From assembly GCA_039621445.1 (NCBI GenBank), contig CP154956.1, forward strand, positions 56,017,419-56,081,418: 64,000 nucleotides of DNA, written 5' to 3'. The stretch is from Euglena gracilis. Lineage: Eukaryota; Euglenida; Euglenophyceae; Euglenales. The notes under the pieces are model-generated. The model saw only the letters and a list, made by a program, of their open reading frames with translations, was not told the DNA's origin and did no database searches. Made by a program: the position numbers and the translations under genes. Shown here piece by piece: positions 48,646 to 59,827 of the stretch (the first letter of the stretch is position 1; every line of letters begins with the position of its first letter).

Positions 48646-50082
48646 GTAAGGCTTCGTTTCAATCAGGTGTGCGGCTGATCAGCTGTGGAAGCATTTTTCT
48701 ATCATCCAACCTCTTGATCGGACACAGTCATTCGAATATTCCCCTGCTGATGGGTGTTTTAATTTAATTTGTGTGGCCCCTCAGGGGATGATGGGCGTGT
48801 TTCTTTTCAAGGTGGGGGGGGGAGGGCCAGCTCCATCCACTGTCTCATTATTTGATCAAGATTTTGGGAGGTAAATGGGGAAAAGCGGAGTCTGATTGTT
48901 TCTATATTTCACCGTTGTTTCTATATTTTTATGTTGTATAGCATTTTGATCAAAACCTCTTGAGGAAACCAGGGCGGTGCATTACCCATGGTTTTTCCTC
49001 AAGTTTTTCCTCAAGGACCCCCCTTAAGGACCACCTTCAGGACGGCCAACGGCCGATGTGGGGATCGAACAGGGTCAACTCAGAAAGTGGATAAAACGCA
49101 TTTTTTTTGGCGTTTTGGGCGGATGGGCGATGGTCCAAGGATGCCAGAAATTACTTTTTCCCCGAAGTCAACCCATTTTTGCCAAAATATGTCCATTTTC
49201 CCGTCCTTTTTTCCAATGAATTTTTCATTGAATGTGCTGGGACGGGAAGTTTTTTTTCCCGTAAAGGACCGCCCCGGAGGAAACAAACACAATGCCGCGG
49301 AGTGCTTAAATTGAGCAGTTTATTTTGCTTTCTGAATAGTTTTGGGAGACATTGCATCGCGCATTTGTGGAAAGCTCTTGTCAAGCTTATTAATTGGGTT
49401 TCGCTCTCAAAAACTCACTGCCTTAGAACACCTGAATTTTGTGTTTTTGTGCTTGTGCAAGTTTGGTTGCTTTATGTTGCATGGCGATTTGATCAAAAGC
49501 TCTTTTAAGTGCTATCCATTGGTTTTCAGAGTTAGAAATGCGGTGCTTTAGAACGCTTAAATTTCGCATTTCTCATTTGTGAATTGCCCGAAGACTGCCT
49601 TCAGCTTTGTCCTCAGTCCAGTGAGGCGGTCGCTGGACTCAGGCCAAAGCCAGTGAAGGGGGGAGGGATATTCCTGATTTAGGAGTGGGAGGGTGGGGGG
49701 GGGGGAGGCTGGCAGTCCCAGTCGGCCAAAATCGCGTTAAATTTGTGAAAAAAATTCCAATTTCGGGTGGTTTGCTCGGTGGGTGGGTGACCTTCTCTCC
49801 AAATCTTCAGTTTCAATCTTCATTTTTGATGCCCCCCCTTTCAGATGTACAGGGGATGTACAGCGTATGATGGCGGGAAAAATAACAAACAAAAAATTAT
49901 GGGTAAAATAGGAAATTTGGGTGTTTCTTTATCTTTTTTCCGCTGTCATTTTTTGTCTGGATTGCAAATCTTTCATTCACTCATTGATAATTCACTCATG
50001 TTAATTAATTAATAATTCATTCATGTGAATTATTTTTGTGAAAAGGAAAGGTTCATTTATTTCACATTGTCTTATTTCTCAG
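48646..50082. repeat. Intron with a CTTAAGGACC element
   Basis: 48985-49290 has CCTCAAGGACC, CTTAAGGACCACC and a stretch with TGAATGTGCTGGGACGG and CCCGTAAAGGACCGCCCC, related to 62655-62955. 49350-49560 has two related halves with AGCTCTT.AAG. 49685-49700 is a G run. No gene. Confidence 0.5.
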
Positions 50083-50102
50083 AGGATGACTTCGAGCTGC
50101 AG
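50083..50102 (+). CDS. 20-base micro-exon
   Basis: Acceptor TTGTCTTATTTCTCAG, donor CAG-GTGTGC. Phase 1 to 0, reading (E)DDFELQ. It sits in perfect phase between the exons at 48645 and 54410. Confidence 0.55.
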
Positions 50103-51193
50103 GTGTGCTTCCCATATCTAAGGCGTGATACCACTCTGAATTCAGGTTTTGGCATCCTGATGATTATGGGAATGTTTCAAGCTGGACCCCCTAATCTCGA
50201 GACACCGCATTACAGCTAACACAATTTTTGCACATTGTCAAAATTTTTTGCTCTTTTCCCAAAATTTTCGCCCGCTTAGCCAAGAATTCCCCCCCCCTCC
50301 ATTCCAGAAGGTCTGCTGGGGCATCATAAGGCGTTGAATGAACCATTCTTAGACATTAGAAAATAATCATATGTGGGGCACAGGCTTCTTTTTAAGTCAG
50401 CAGACCCCCCCCCCACGGGGGGAGGGGGGTGGGTGGGTGGGTCCGGGCCGGACCCCCCCCCCCCCCGGGGGGGGGTCCCGCGCCGGAGGCGCTGGGTATA
50501 CCTTTTCGGCGCGAAGCGCCGAAAATTTTTGGAAATCGCCTTTAGCGGGCCCGATTTTGGGGGGGGTCCCGCCCCCCCCCCCGGGGGGGGGGTCCCGCGC
50601 AGGCATTATTTTTTTTTAAGGCGAGATTTCTCAAAAAATTTTAAGGCGTTTTTTAAGGTTTTTTAAGGCATTTTTTTTTATTGCAATTGCTTTAAATTTC
50701 TGACCCTATTCAGGAGATTTGCTTGCCTGTTGGCCTTAAATGGCCTAAAATGGCCTCAAATGGGGGAATTTTGGGGCTTGACCATAGGTGACCAAGGTTG
50801 ACTGCTTGTTTTTTTTTGAAGTAAAAAAATGTTTTTTTTAAAAAGCATGTTTTTTTAAATTTTTGTTTAAAAAAACAAGTTTTTTATAAATAAATTTTTA
50901 AAAAAGAAAACAAGTTCTTTAAAAATATGTGGTTTTCAAAAAAAAAAACGCAACAAAAAAAAGTCTGGAAAAACTTAAAAAACGTCACTTTTTGATGACA
51001 AAAAATAACTTTAGAACTTTTCCCTCAAAAGATGGCCATTAAACTCCCTCAAACCCCCATTCTTTCACTCCTTCCAAAAATCAATATTTTCTCAAAATTT
51101 TGAATTTGAGTGGTTTTTGAAGCAAAAGACCCCCTCATAAAAACTAACAGTTTTCATCCCTAAAATTTTGGTGATTTTTTTGCTTGAAATGCT
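50103..51193. repeat. Intron: GC hairpins and A/T tracts
   Basis: 50400-50600 has three G-run/C-run units with GGGGGGTCCCGCGC and a GGCGCGAAGCGCC hairpin. 50600-51000 is A/T-rich with TTTTTTAAGG units and paired T and A tracts. No gene. Confidence 0.5.
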
Positions 51194-51475
51194 GTGGCAA
51201 GTGTGGGAAACTGCTCCACCGTAGTAAATTGTCCCAAATTGGGAGCTCTTTGTTGTTCATGCAACTTTTGCTGCAATTGCATTTTTGAGCAATTTGGGTT
51301 GACCCCTCTAAGAATGTCTCAAGTAATTCAAATCAAGAAAGATGTGGTTGCAAGTTTTGCTTATTCTGGCCGTGTGTCACAGCTTTTGGTGAACCGAGGC
51401 CAACCGAACTATGCCAGAAACCTTGGCAAACAATCCGGTTTTCATATTGTTTATTCACAACCGCTTCAGCATTGA
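51194..51475 (+). CDS. Unidentified reading frame, possible relic
   Basis: Open for 93 codons. The part from about 51315 is protein-like: MSQVIQIKKDVVASFAYSGR, VSQLLVNRGQPNYARNLGKQ, SGFHIVYSQPLQH. No family recognised and no link to the RRM gene in phase. Low support. Confidence 0.25.
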   Translation: MASVGNCSTVVNCPKLGALCCSCNFCCNCIFEQFGLTPLRMSQVIQIKKDVVASFAYSGRVSQLLVNRGQPNYARNLGKQSGFHIVYSQPLQH

Positions 51476-52340
51476 CTGGCTTTATGCGGGGTTTCAGACA
51501 TGCCACTATTTTGGTGCAAGAAAAAAATTCCCAGGGAGAATTTTTAAGGTTTTTTAAGGTCATCACGGGGAGAAAAAACTTCCCCGGGGTGATTTTTTAA
51601 GGTTTTTTAAGGTTTTTTAAGGTTTTTTAAGGCATTTTGACAAAAAAAATTTTAAGGTTTTTTAAGGTTTTTTAAGGTTTTTTAAGGCGCCTTAAAAAAT
51701 AATAATGCCTGGTCCCGCGCCACCCTGGGTGGGTGGGGGGGGGACCCCCCCCTCCCCCCCCGGGGGTCTTAAAAAGAAGCCTGGGGCAAAACTTTGCAGA
51801 GACAGGGGGCAGAATTTTTGACAATGTGGGAAATATTTCTGGGACAGGGAGCAAAGTTTTCTGGGACAGGGGGGGGGGGGGGCAAAATTTTTGGCACACA
51901 AGCAGTGCCCCAAAACAGGTTTTCCGGGTCCGGGAGGCCAAAAAACATGGTTCTGGGCATTTTTTTTCGTTTTTTCCCCGACTTTTTTTGACCCGGTTTT
52001 GACCCAGTCCACTGGTTTCGGGCCAAAACGGGGAGCGGGGGGGGGGGTCGAAAAACGCTCGTTTTCAGCTCGAAATCACTTTTTCCGGGTCCGGGAGGCC
52101 AAAAAACATGTTTTTGGGCTAATAAATTTATATGTAAATAAATTTTTTGGGTTTTTTTTCGACTTTTTTGTCCGAAAACAGCCGAGTCTGACAGTGAAAA
52201 AAGTGTACAAAATGTCCCAAATTGGCCGAAAAACGGCCGTATCTCGGGCTACGCGGGGAGTTGCGGGGAAATCAAAATACCAGTAGATAGGGCATTCCAA
52301 GGGCTTCAAATTAGGTCTCTGGACATTTCCTTTGATTTTG
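51476..52340. repeat. Intron: GGTTTTTTAA array and repeat doublet
   Basis: 51540-51695 has about ten units of AAGGTTTTTT. 51895-52190 is a doublet of the CGAAAAACGCTCATTTTCGG repeat. 52240-52340 is the GATAGGGCATTCCAAGGGCT repeat. No gene. Confidence 0.6.
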
Positions 52341-53945
52341 AATCATTTTCGAGAAATTTTGAAAAAATTGATTTTTTGACCCCCCATCCCCCGAAAACGG
52401 CACCACAGCCCATAGCTCTTTTTGGTTGTGTTGTTTTGGGGCCGGGGGTTTTCAAAGGCCGGAGATAACCTTACCCCAGGGAGGTTCAGCCAGCCTTTTT
52501 TCCCCCAGGGGGGTGGTCCAGTGAAAAGAAGTTTGGTCCAGCTGAAGCCGGGCTGAACCTAATTTTTTTCGGCGCAAAGTGCTGAGAATTTTGGAAAGTT
52601 GGGTCAAAATGGCCAACAATGGCATTTTTGAAGGTTTTTTGGGTTGCCACCTCCAAACTTTGGCTGAAGACTTCTAATCCAGCTGGTTTTGTCTGTTTTT
52701 ACCTGTTTTCAGGTTACCAACTGGGTCCAGCTGAGATCTGGCTGGACTCTCCCCCCGGACCCCCCCCCCCCCAGGGGTTGGGGGAGTGGCCAGCAGCTTT
52801 TTTTCCCAGCCACCTCTTTGTTCCAGCTGGCTTGTGGGACCCCCAATGGTCCTTCAGAAAATCTCTTTGAACGCAAATACTCAGACGTGTGCTGCATGAA
52901 AGAATTGTTGTATCGAGCTGCCCTGTGGCTCAGTTTGCTCTCGGAAAAAAATTGTATCTATTTTGTGGGATTGTGTGGCCTCTGTGCATGTGTTGGATTT
53001 TCATTTCATGTTTGCATTTTCAATCAGCTTGTTGTTCCTCCAACCAGGTTTCAATCAGTGCTGAGCTCTTTGAAGGAAAAATGGACAATAATAATAAAAG
53101 GGAAACAACACCTTGGAATCTGGCAGAAGAAAGCCAAGGGGGAACTGATAAACCCTCCCCCCCAAATAATACCCCCCCCCTCTCGGGCCGGGACTTCGGT
53201 GACCGAGTTAATACACCCCCTCCATTTTCGGGCGGACGACCTGGACTTTGACCTGAAAATGTCGGTAAAAATAAGAATCTTTGACAATAAATTGCAAAAA
53301 AAATTGATTACTGGATCATCTGGCCTCCAAAACTGCTAAATTTCATGAGACAATTTTTCCGCAATTCCCGAAAATCTCTGCAATTTTCCGCAATTTTTAC
53401 ACAATTTCTCTGCAGCTTTTTCCCTCTCCGCATTTTTCCCACATGAACCTGAAATGCAAGGCGAAAATGAGTTCCGGCCATTCCTTGAACGTTTCACAAG
53501 GGAACACAGGTGCTTTGCTTGTTATTTTGCTGCAAATTTGCCGAAATTTGCCAAATTTTGCAAATTTTGACTTGTCAAATTTATATATTTTTTAGGGGTT
53601 TCCCAATTTCTGCTGGGAAATAATTTCGATTTAGAAAAATTTTGCACCTGGACCAGATTTTTGCCAAACTTTTTGGCAATTTTGCAGGTTTTTCACCCAA
53701 GAAGTTCCAGAATCAGCATGTTCCCAGAATCAAAAAACTCATGTTTTTTTGACCTTTTGTTGGAAAAAAAATGTGATTAATGGCGCAAAATTTACACCTA
53801 TGTTGCAAAATGACCAAATTTGTGAATTTTTCTAAGTCCCCTACTGCAAAAGTGTATTAATTCCCCAAACCGCAATTCTGCAATTTTTCTGCATTCTTTT
53901 TCCGCAATTTTTACAAAGACCTCTGATCAGGCATTTTTTTTTTTT
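52341..53945. other. Intron, no gene recognised
   Basis: Contains C-run/AAATAAT units at 53150-53215, GCAATTTT-type simple sequence at 53350-53420 similar to 39.45 kb, and A/T-rich sequence. 52900-53050 is unique-looking but gave no exon in phase. Confidence 0.35.
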
Positions 53946-54230
53946 AGTCGGGTGCCCACCCCACGGGGGGGGGGGGGGATGCTAGGGGCAAGCACCCTAG
54001 GGCACCCCCCCCCCGGTTTTTGGGTCTTTGTTTGTTTGTTTTTGGGTTTTTTGGTCGGGGTTTTGGGGGTGCCTGCCCATAGCAGGCACCCCCCTCTGAC
54101 CCCGTCGCGAAAAGGCCATTTTTCAATGAAAATTTTCTGGGTCCCCCCGTTCCCCCCCCCCCCCCCGCGGTGGTGCCTGGTAGGGGCAGGCACCCTATAG
54201 CCCCCACCCCCCCCCCCCCGGTCGGTAAGG
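53946..54230. mobile_element. GC-rich hairpin element, copy 2
   Basis: Homologous along its length to 38686-38990, with a (GTTTGTTTTTGGG) insertion near 54015-54050. Confidence 0.7.
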
Positions 54231-54409
54231 AAAAAGCCTGCCTATGATGTCAATCCCCCAGAAAGCACCATCTTTGCAATCGCAGCTCAAACGTATTTAG
54301 TGGACATGTGTCATCAAGTATTAACATTACGATTAATCACAGCAACAAAGATCCCAATTCCAACAATGGAAGACTTATTATTGGATGCCATGTTTGTTTG
54401 CATCTCCAG

Positions 54410-54518
54410 GTCAACAGGAATCGAGCAAAAGCAGAGGCAACGCCGGTGAGAAGGGATGCTGGCCCGCCAATGTTTGGCACTGCACGTGCCATTGATTCTC
54501 CCCGAATGATGGATGCAG
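54410..54518 (+). CDS. Exon: linker between RRM1 and RRM2
   Basis: Acceptor TGTTTGCATCTCCAG, donor GCAG-GTGTTT. 109 bases, phase 0 to 1: VNRNRAKAEATPVRRDAGPP, MFGTARAIDSPRMMDAG. Basic then Met/Pro-rich. In phase with both neighbours. Confidence 0.75.
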
Positions 54519-55990
54519 GTGTTTTGAGCTTGCTGAAGGACTTGAGTTGAACAATGGATTTTGTTTTTCAAAAAACAACTGGAGAAACAAGATAAATGCA
54601 CACCAGGTTTCTGCTCAAGGGTTGACAGTACCCCCCCCCCCCCCCCGGGCTCAACTGGGGGGGGGTCGGCCAGGAGTGGGCAAAAGTGGCTTGAGTGACC
54701 CTGGCGCCGAAGGCGCCGGAAAATTTTTTTGGGCCTAAAATGGCCTAAAGTGACTGGAAAGTGGCCGTTTTTCTGAGTGGCCGACCCCCCCCCCCCCGGG
54801 TGGGGTAGTGACTGGCTGGTTTTTTTTGAAAATGAGTGACTGACTGGTTTTTAAAAAAGTGGAGTGACCCCCCCTCCCCCCCGGGGGTCGGTAAGCAATT
54901 GTATGCTCCGAAATCAGTCACCCGGACCGCGCCACTGTTTATTGAGGCAGGTTGGGTGGCCCCCCCCCCCCCCCCCTCGGACCAGGAGGGGGGTCTGGCC
55001 ATACACAGACAAGAAACCTCAGTGCAACTAAGGGGGGTCTGACCCCCCCCCCCAACTGCTCTTATATCGAAGCCTGGATCCAGCCCAGCCCAATCCCTGC
55101 TTAAGAAAATTTGACCCATCCCCCGGGGGAAGGGGGAGACCCCCCCCCCCCCCCAGAGGTCGGCCGGATTGGTTGGCCGAAAGTGGCCACCGGGCGCCAA
55201 ATGCCATTTGGGGGGGGGTGGCCAATATCCGTCCATTTTGACCCATTTTGGCCAGGTGGCCAGAGTGACTGACCCTCCTCCAGGGGGCTGGTTAGTGGCT
55301 GGCTGGTTGTTATTATTATCAGCCGGTGACTGACTGGTTTTGTTTTTTTATGGAAAGTGACTCCCTCCCCCCTTTGAGGAGTTGTATTTATTTTACACCG
55401 GCTGGATGGTAACAGATTGTTCGCTTTCATGGGTGAAAAAAATGCCAAAATGGGTTGGATTTGACAAACCTTAAGTCAAAATTTTTTTGTGTAATTGGCA
55501 TTTTGTGGGGGGGGGTTTGCATTTCAGTTTGTTTTTTTTTCCGCATCCAGTTCGACCCCGGGTTGGGGCTACTTCTGGCCCCAACTGGGGGGGGGTTACT
55601 CAGCAGCCTTTTTCCAGCCAGCCCAAGTTTTCCAGCCTCTGAGCTAGTCCCCCCCCCCTCGGGGGACCTTGAGCAGCGCCATACTCTGCTATTGCAGGCA
55701 CCCCCCCCCCCATGGGGTCAAACCCAGCTTGGACCGACCCAATTTTTTCTCTTGAAATGGCAATTTTCAGGCCAGCCCCCCTCCCCCCAGGGTGTTCTAA
55801 CAATACCCGAAACTCCTCTTTCTCCCCCGGGTTCGAAAATGCCCTCATCCCCCCCTGTCTGAACAAGGGTGATTTTTTTGGCAGCTGCACCTCCCCCCCC
55901 CCCCCGGGACTTGAAATCCCGAAAGGGGGTCTCTGGGCTCGGAATGGGGGGGTCCCACACTGGGAGCCTGGGCGCAGGGATTCCCTCTGA
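54519..55990. repeat. Intron: GTGACTGACTGG blocks and C-run units
   Basis: 54650-54900 and 55250-55370 carry GTGACTGACTGGTTTT. 54940-55250 has duplicated GC-tract sequence similar to 28.4-28.7 kb. 55550-55960 has CAGCAGCC.TTTTCCAGCC and C runs. No gene. Confidence 0.5.
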
Positions 55991-55999
55991 TTCGTGGCA

Positions 56000-56815
56000 C
56001 GAATAATCACGAATAATCACGAATCACCACGAATTTTGGATTTTTCGAAAATCATGAATAATCACGAATATCACGAATAACCACGAATGAGATTTTTTTC
56101 CTAGAAAATTTTTTAGTTTACAAATGAAGTCATTCAGCATTCAGAACTGTGCTTTATTTGTTCTTTAAAAAATTTCGTCTTCGGATTCTGACGATGAGGT
56201 TGAGGACCGCTTCACTGTTGCGCAACAACACTGGCCGCGAGCGACTTTGCTTTCTGCTTTTGTGATGGATCATGTTTTCAGCCAAAAAGGGGTTTGTTTG
56301 GACAATGGAACGCTCACACAATGATGATGCAGAGGTACATCGTTGGCAACTTTGTGTCCCCCCCTTGTCCAACGACCGGGCTTGTCTGACGACTACCCCC
56401 TCCCCCGGTCAGAGATGATCTTTTTGTATACATATGATTTGGTTCCGCCAAAATTGCTAACAGTTGGCCAAAAACAGTCAAAATGACCAAAATGGCCTGA
56501 AAATGGCCAAAGGTGGCCCAAAATGGCCAAAGACCAAAAAAAAATGGCAAAAGGGAAAAAATACCAAAGGTCACCAAAAATCGCCCAAAGCGGCCAAAAG
56601 TGGACCAAAGAGGGCCATGGTGTGGCCAACAGTTGCCAAAGGTGGCCAAAAGCGACCAATCAAGGCGAAAAGTGGTTAAAATGCCTGCCGGCATCCCAGC
56701 AGTCCATCATTTAGCTGAAAACCGGGCGGATTTTTGGAACCACGAATAATCACGAATAATCACGAATAATCACGAATAATCACGAATAATCACGAATCAG
56801 AAATGGCGGTCCCCA
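56000..56815. mobile_element. Region bounded by (CACGAATAAT)n arrays
   Basis: CACGAATAATCACGAATAAT arrays at 56000-56090 and 56738-56800 lie in the same orientation on either side of about 650 bp. The interior has a short protein-like frame on the plus strand (56169-56320: SSSDSDDEVEDRFTVAQQHW, LLSAFVMDHVFSQKGVCLDN) and a CCAAAATGGCC-type array at 56455-56690. The plan recalls elements B to D, but no shared protein motif was seen. Confidence 0.4.
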
Positions 56816-57033
56816 CCACGAATGGGAGGGAAACCCTGCTGGGCGTGGCATCCAGCGCTTTGCACCAGAAAGCTTTTGGAAGAATGCTTTTAGAGCCCTG
56901 ATTTATAGGCCAGGGGGGTCCCGCTCTGGGCTCGTCAGGGATCTTAGAAAGAAGCCTACGAGACACCTCCCCCCAAGGTCTTTTTTTTTGCCCATGGCTG
57001 TCTTTCTGACGAGTGTGGCTTTTCCCTCTGCAG

Positions 57034-57240
57034 GATTGAGGCCCAGCCAAGTGCCCTCGATGGCCGGGGCGCTGCCTCCCATGGGGGCCGTCCAGCGGAT
57101 GCCGATGCAGGTCGGGGCGATGGATGGCGTGCGGCTGATGCCAGAGGGGGGCCAAGGCACGATGCGCAGCGTGGACATGGGCCGAAGGGAGGATGGGCTG
57201 GGCATGAGGGTGCAGCTGTCTGCTGATGGGACTCATGCAG
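57034..57240 (+). CDS. Exon: Met/Gly/Pro-rich linker
   Basis: Acceptor GGCTTTTCCCTCTGCAG. Phase 1 in; reads G-LRPSQVPSMAGALPPMGA, VQRMPMQVGAMDGVRLMPEG, then MRSVDMGRREDGLGMRVQLS. The end is placed at GCAG-GCGAGG, a GC donor, because every GT in the frame is phase 0 while the following exons need phase 1. High-GC codons, unlike the upstream exons. Confidence 0.7.
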
Positions 57241-58217
57241 GCGAGGGCTGCAATCCAAAAAATGTTGTGGGATTTTGATTGGGCTTTGACAGGCACATTG
57301 CCAATTTGCTCTGTGTGGGTCTTAATCAGCCCCCCCCCCCCCCAGTTCTGCTACCCCCAGGGGGGGCACCCTGCGGTCGTACCGACCGGAAGGCACCCAT
57401 GGCCAACCAGGGCCGGCCAGGGCTGATTTTGCCTTTTGTCGGCCAATTATGCCATGGGAAACGGTGGACACAATCTTCCCTGGCCTGCAGTGTTTTGGGC
57501 CATTTTTCCACCATTCCCCCCCCCACTTTTGCCCACTTTTGTCCACTTTTGCCCTTCTTTGGCCAACTGTTGGCCCATTTTTTGCCCGTTTTTGTCCATT
57601 TCCACCGGCTCAAGGAGGAAGATGCAAGTCAAGAGGAGAAGAAGAAAGTGACCGAAAGTGAAAGCAGTCAGAAGTGGCCAAAGCAGCAGAAACAAAAAAG
57701 TGCTTAAAAGTGCATTGGGTTATGGTCGGGGTATTTGCTGATTGTTACTTTTATTGGCATACCCCCCCATTTATGGCCGAGTAATTGCCAACCGGGGCCG
57801 GCCAGGGGCGACCAGAGGGCCGACTAGAGCACCAAAGTGGGCAAGATGCCAGCCCTCTATTCTCCTGTGTCCAAGAAGGCCGCCAAACTCGCATTGAAGT
57901 TTTTTCGTGATCTTTTGCGCAATTGGTTTTTTATTTTTTTTGAATTATTGACACGTCGACCGTGTGCGTGTGGATCTTCACCATTTCCAGGCTTGAAATC
58001 TGAGGGATAGGCCAAATTTCGGTGTTTTTGACCCTCCGACACATGGCGCCGAGTTTTGATTCCTCCCTGGTTTGACCCCCCCAGGAAATTTGTAGTTACA
58101 CAAGAATACACAAAACATATGTCTTGGTCTTCCGCATTTCCTGAATGGCAAATTGCCACTTCCAGGTGGTGTGCTGGAGGCCGGGTGACAGATCCACCGA
58201 TTTGTTTGCTTTTTCAG
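57241..58217. other. Intron, no gene
   Basis: 57535-57610 has GCCCACTTTTGTCCACTTTT-type repeats, the reverse of the 56.5-kb array. 57360-57420 has CGTACCGACCGG and GGCCAACCAGGGCCGGCCAG, the latter echoed at 57790. Confidence 0.4.
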
Positions 58218-58265
58218 AGCACACTCTGGAAGATTTTGAATTGCCTTTTATTGGATGCTTCAGGG
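58218..58265 (+). CDS. Candidate exon, 48 bases
   Basis: Acceptor TTTGCTTTTTCAG, donor AGGG-GTGACC. Phase 1 to 1, reading (E)HTLEDFELPFIGCFR(G). It can be included or skipped without breaking the frame, so it could be alternative. The open frame runs on for 38 more codons. Confidence 0.4.
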
Positions 58266-58734
58266 GTGACCCAATTTTTCACAGATTTTTCCCAAAATTG
58301 GGCCCAGCCCGCAGGCGTTTTGTCATGTTCAATTTTAATGATGTGATGTGCATGAGTATTCACGCAATTGCATCTGAATAGACCAATTTTGCAATGCAGT
58401 GTTCCTTTGCACATTCCGCACACGTGAACCATTTGTGCAATGGCGCAAAGGAATCATTAACACAATTACCTTCTATTAAAACAGCTGCACAAATGGGCTG
58501 TTCCCGCTGTTAAAAATGCCCGTATTTGGCATTTTTTGGAGGGGATTTTTGGAACAAAATTGGGCAAAGCTCATTAAAGTCCCATGTCACCTCGGCTCGC
58601 AGCGCCAGAGGAAGAATTGTTTACAGCCAGGGGTTAACCCCCCATTCTTGTGTCTAGTAAAATATCTAGCCAGTGGAACCTCCCTCCAGGGTCTTTAAGC
58701 GGGGCCCTGCTTGACACGCAGTCCGCTGGCCGCT
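58266..58734. other. Intron, no gene
   Basis: 58390-58500 has GTG.GCAA.GG near-palindromes. Nothing else recognised. Confidence 0.35.
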
Positions 58735-59130
58735 TGAAATTCTCACACGTCTGATGCCAGGTTACCCATGAATCGAAAACTTTTCTCAAGGGCTTTTGAC
58801 AGATGGCCACAGGATTCAGCCATTATGCACATAGCGCTTATCTTCAGCGATCGTGTATTCCAGAATTTGACATCCTGATTTGTGAAATCCCACACCTCAG
58901 CTGCCATACAGCATATCAATCGAAAGCTCTCCCCAAGACCTTTCGCTTGGGAAGTTCGGCAGCCCCCTCCCCCCCGGTCGTCGGACCCCCTCGGCTCGGC
59001 AAAATGGGGACCCCCCCCTTCTGGTCAGCCAACCCCCCCGGCACGGTATGCCGAACCATACCTTTGGGAAATCCGGCTGTCAGGGCTCTAGGCGGTAGAC
59101 TGGGGGGGGGGTCCCCCTTTTTGAAAGTCC
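58735..59130 (-). repeat. Inverted copy of 4290-4620 including part of a MITE
   Basis: Reverse complement of the dispersed repeat and the adjacent MITE end: GGAAGTTCGGCAGCC follows TTTCGCTTGG as CCAAACGAAAGG follows the MITE at 4407. Shared flanks show that the copy was made after the MITE inserted. The MITE part degenerates after about 59095. Confidence 0.75.
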
Positions 59131-59298
59131 CGATAGATGGCAATGTTCTTAAGATGTGGTCTGGTGCCCCACAAGCCCCAGGACCGCAGAGGAAAATGCA
59201 AAGATTTTGAAAGTCAGCCTAGCCTGTGGGTTTGGGAACTTACCCACAGTTGTCATGTCGATTTGGGATGCTGCTGTAACGATTCAGGGGTTGTTGTT

Positions 59299-59351
59299 GT
59301 CCCTGTGCGCATTTGCACAAGTGGTTATTTTGCACAATTGCGCACAGGGAC
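59299..59351. repeat. Palindrome targeted by a MITE
   Basis: GTCCCTGTGCGCATTTGCAC and GCACAATTGCGCACAGGGAC are near-perfect inverted arms around a 13-base spacer. The right arm's ACAGGGAC is the duplicated target of the next MITE. Confidence 0.8.
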
Positions 59352-59819
59352 CAGGGGTTTTCTTAAGCTGGAGGGTACCCTACCCCTGGGGGGGGGGTCC
59401 AGCCAGCCAGCAGCTCAAATCCAGCCAGCAGCCCAAATTCAGGCTGGGAGCCCCCCCCCCGGGGTCGAGTGAAATAAAGTCGGGTCCAGCCCGGCCTTCG
59501 GCCGGGCCAGCCGGCCAAAGGCCGGGCTAGCCAGCCGCAGGCCGGCCAGTAAACTGGGCTGCCCAGCTCACCCATGCCTGCATTTTTGCCCCTCATCACA
59601 GCTTCCCAGTCACAGCCCCCCAGCCTTGACCAAGCTCCATCCATCAAAATGCCGAAAATGGCAAAAATGTGTTAGAATTTTTTGTTTTTTGTCGACCCAG
59701 CCCAGCCCAGCCCCCTCCAGCCCCGGACCCTCCCCCTCCCCCCTCCAGCCAGCAGCTCATTTCCAGCCAGCAGCCTTTTTGCCAGCCGGAGCCCCCGGGG
59801 GTCCTTGAGAAAACCCCTG
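59352..59819 (+). mobile_element. MITE, CAGGG ends, 8-bp target duplication ACAGGGAC
   Basis: Ends CAGGGGTTTTCTTAAG and CTTGAGAAAACCCCTG. ACAGGGAC at 59344-59351 and 59820-59827. 468 bp, colinear with 47644-48123. No coding capacity. Confidence 0.9.
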
Positions 59820-59827
59820 ACAGGGAC

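Noticed and set aside
52889-53251. 120-codon plus frame with Cys-rich start
   Set aside because: Crosses a C-run repeat block and has no splice or domain support.
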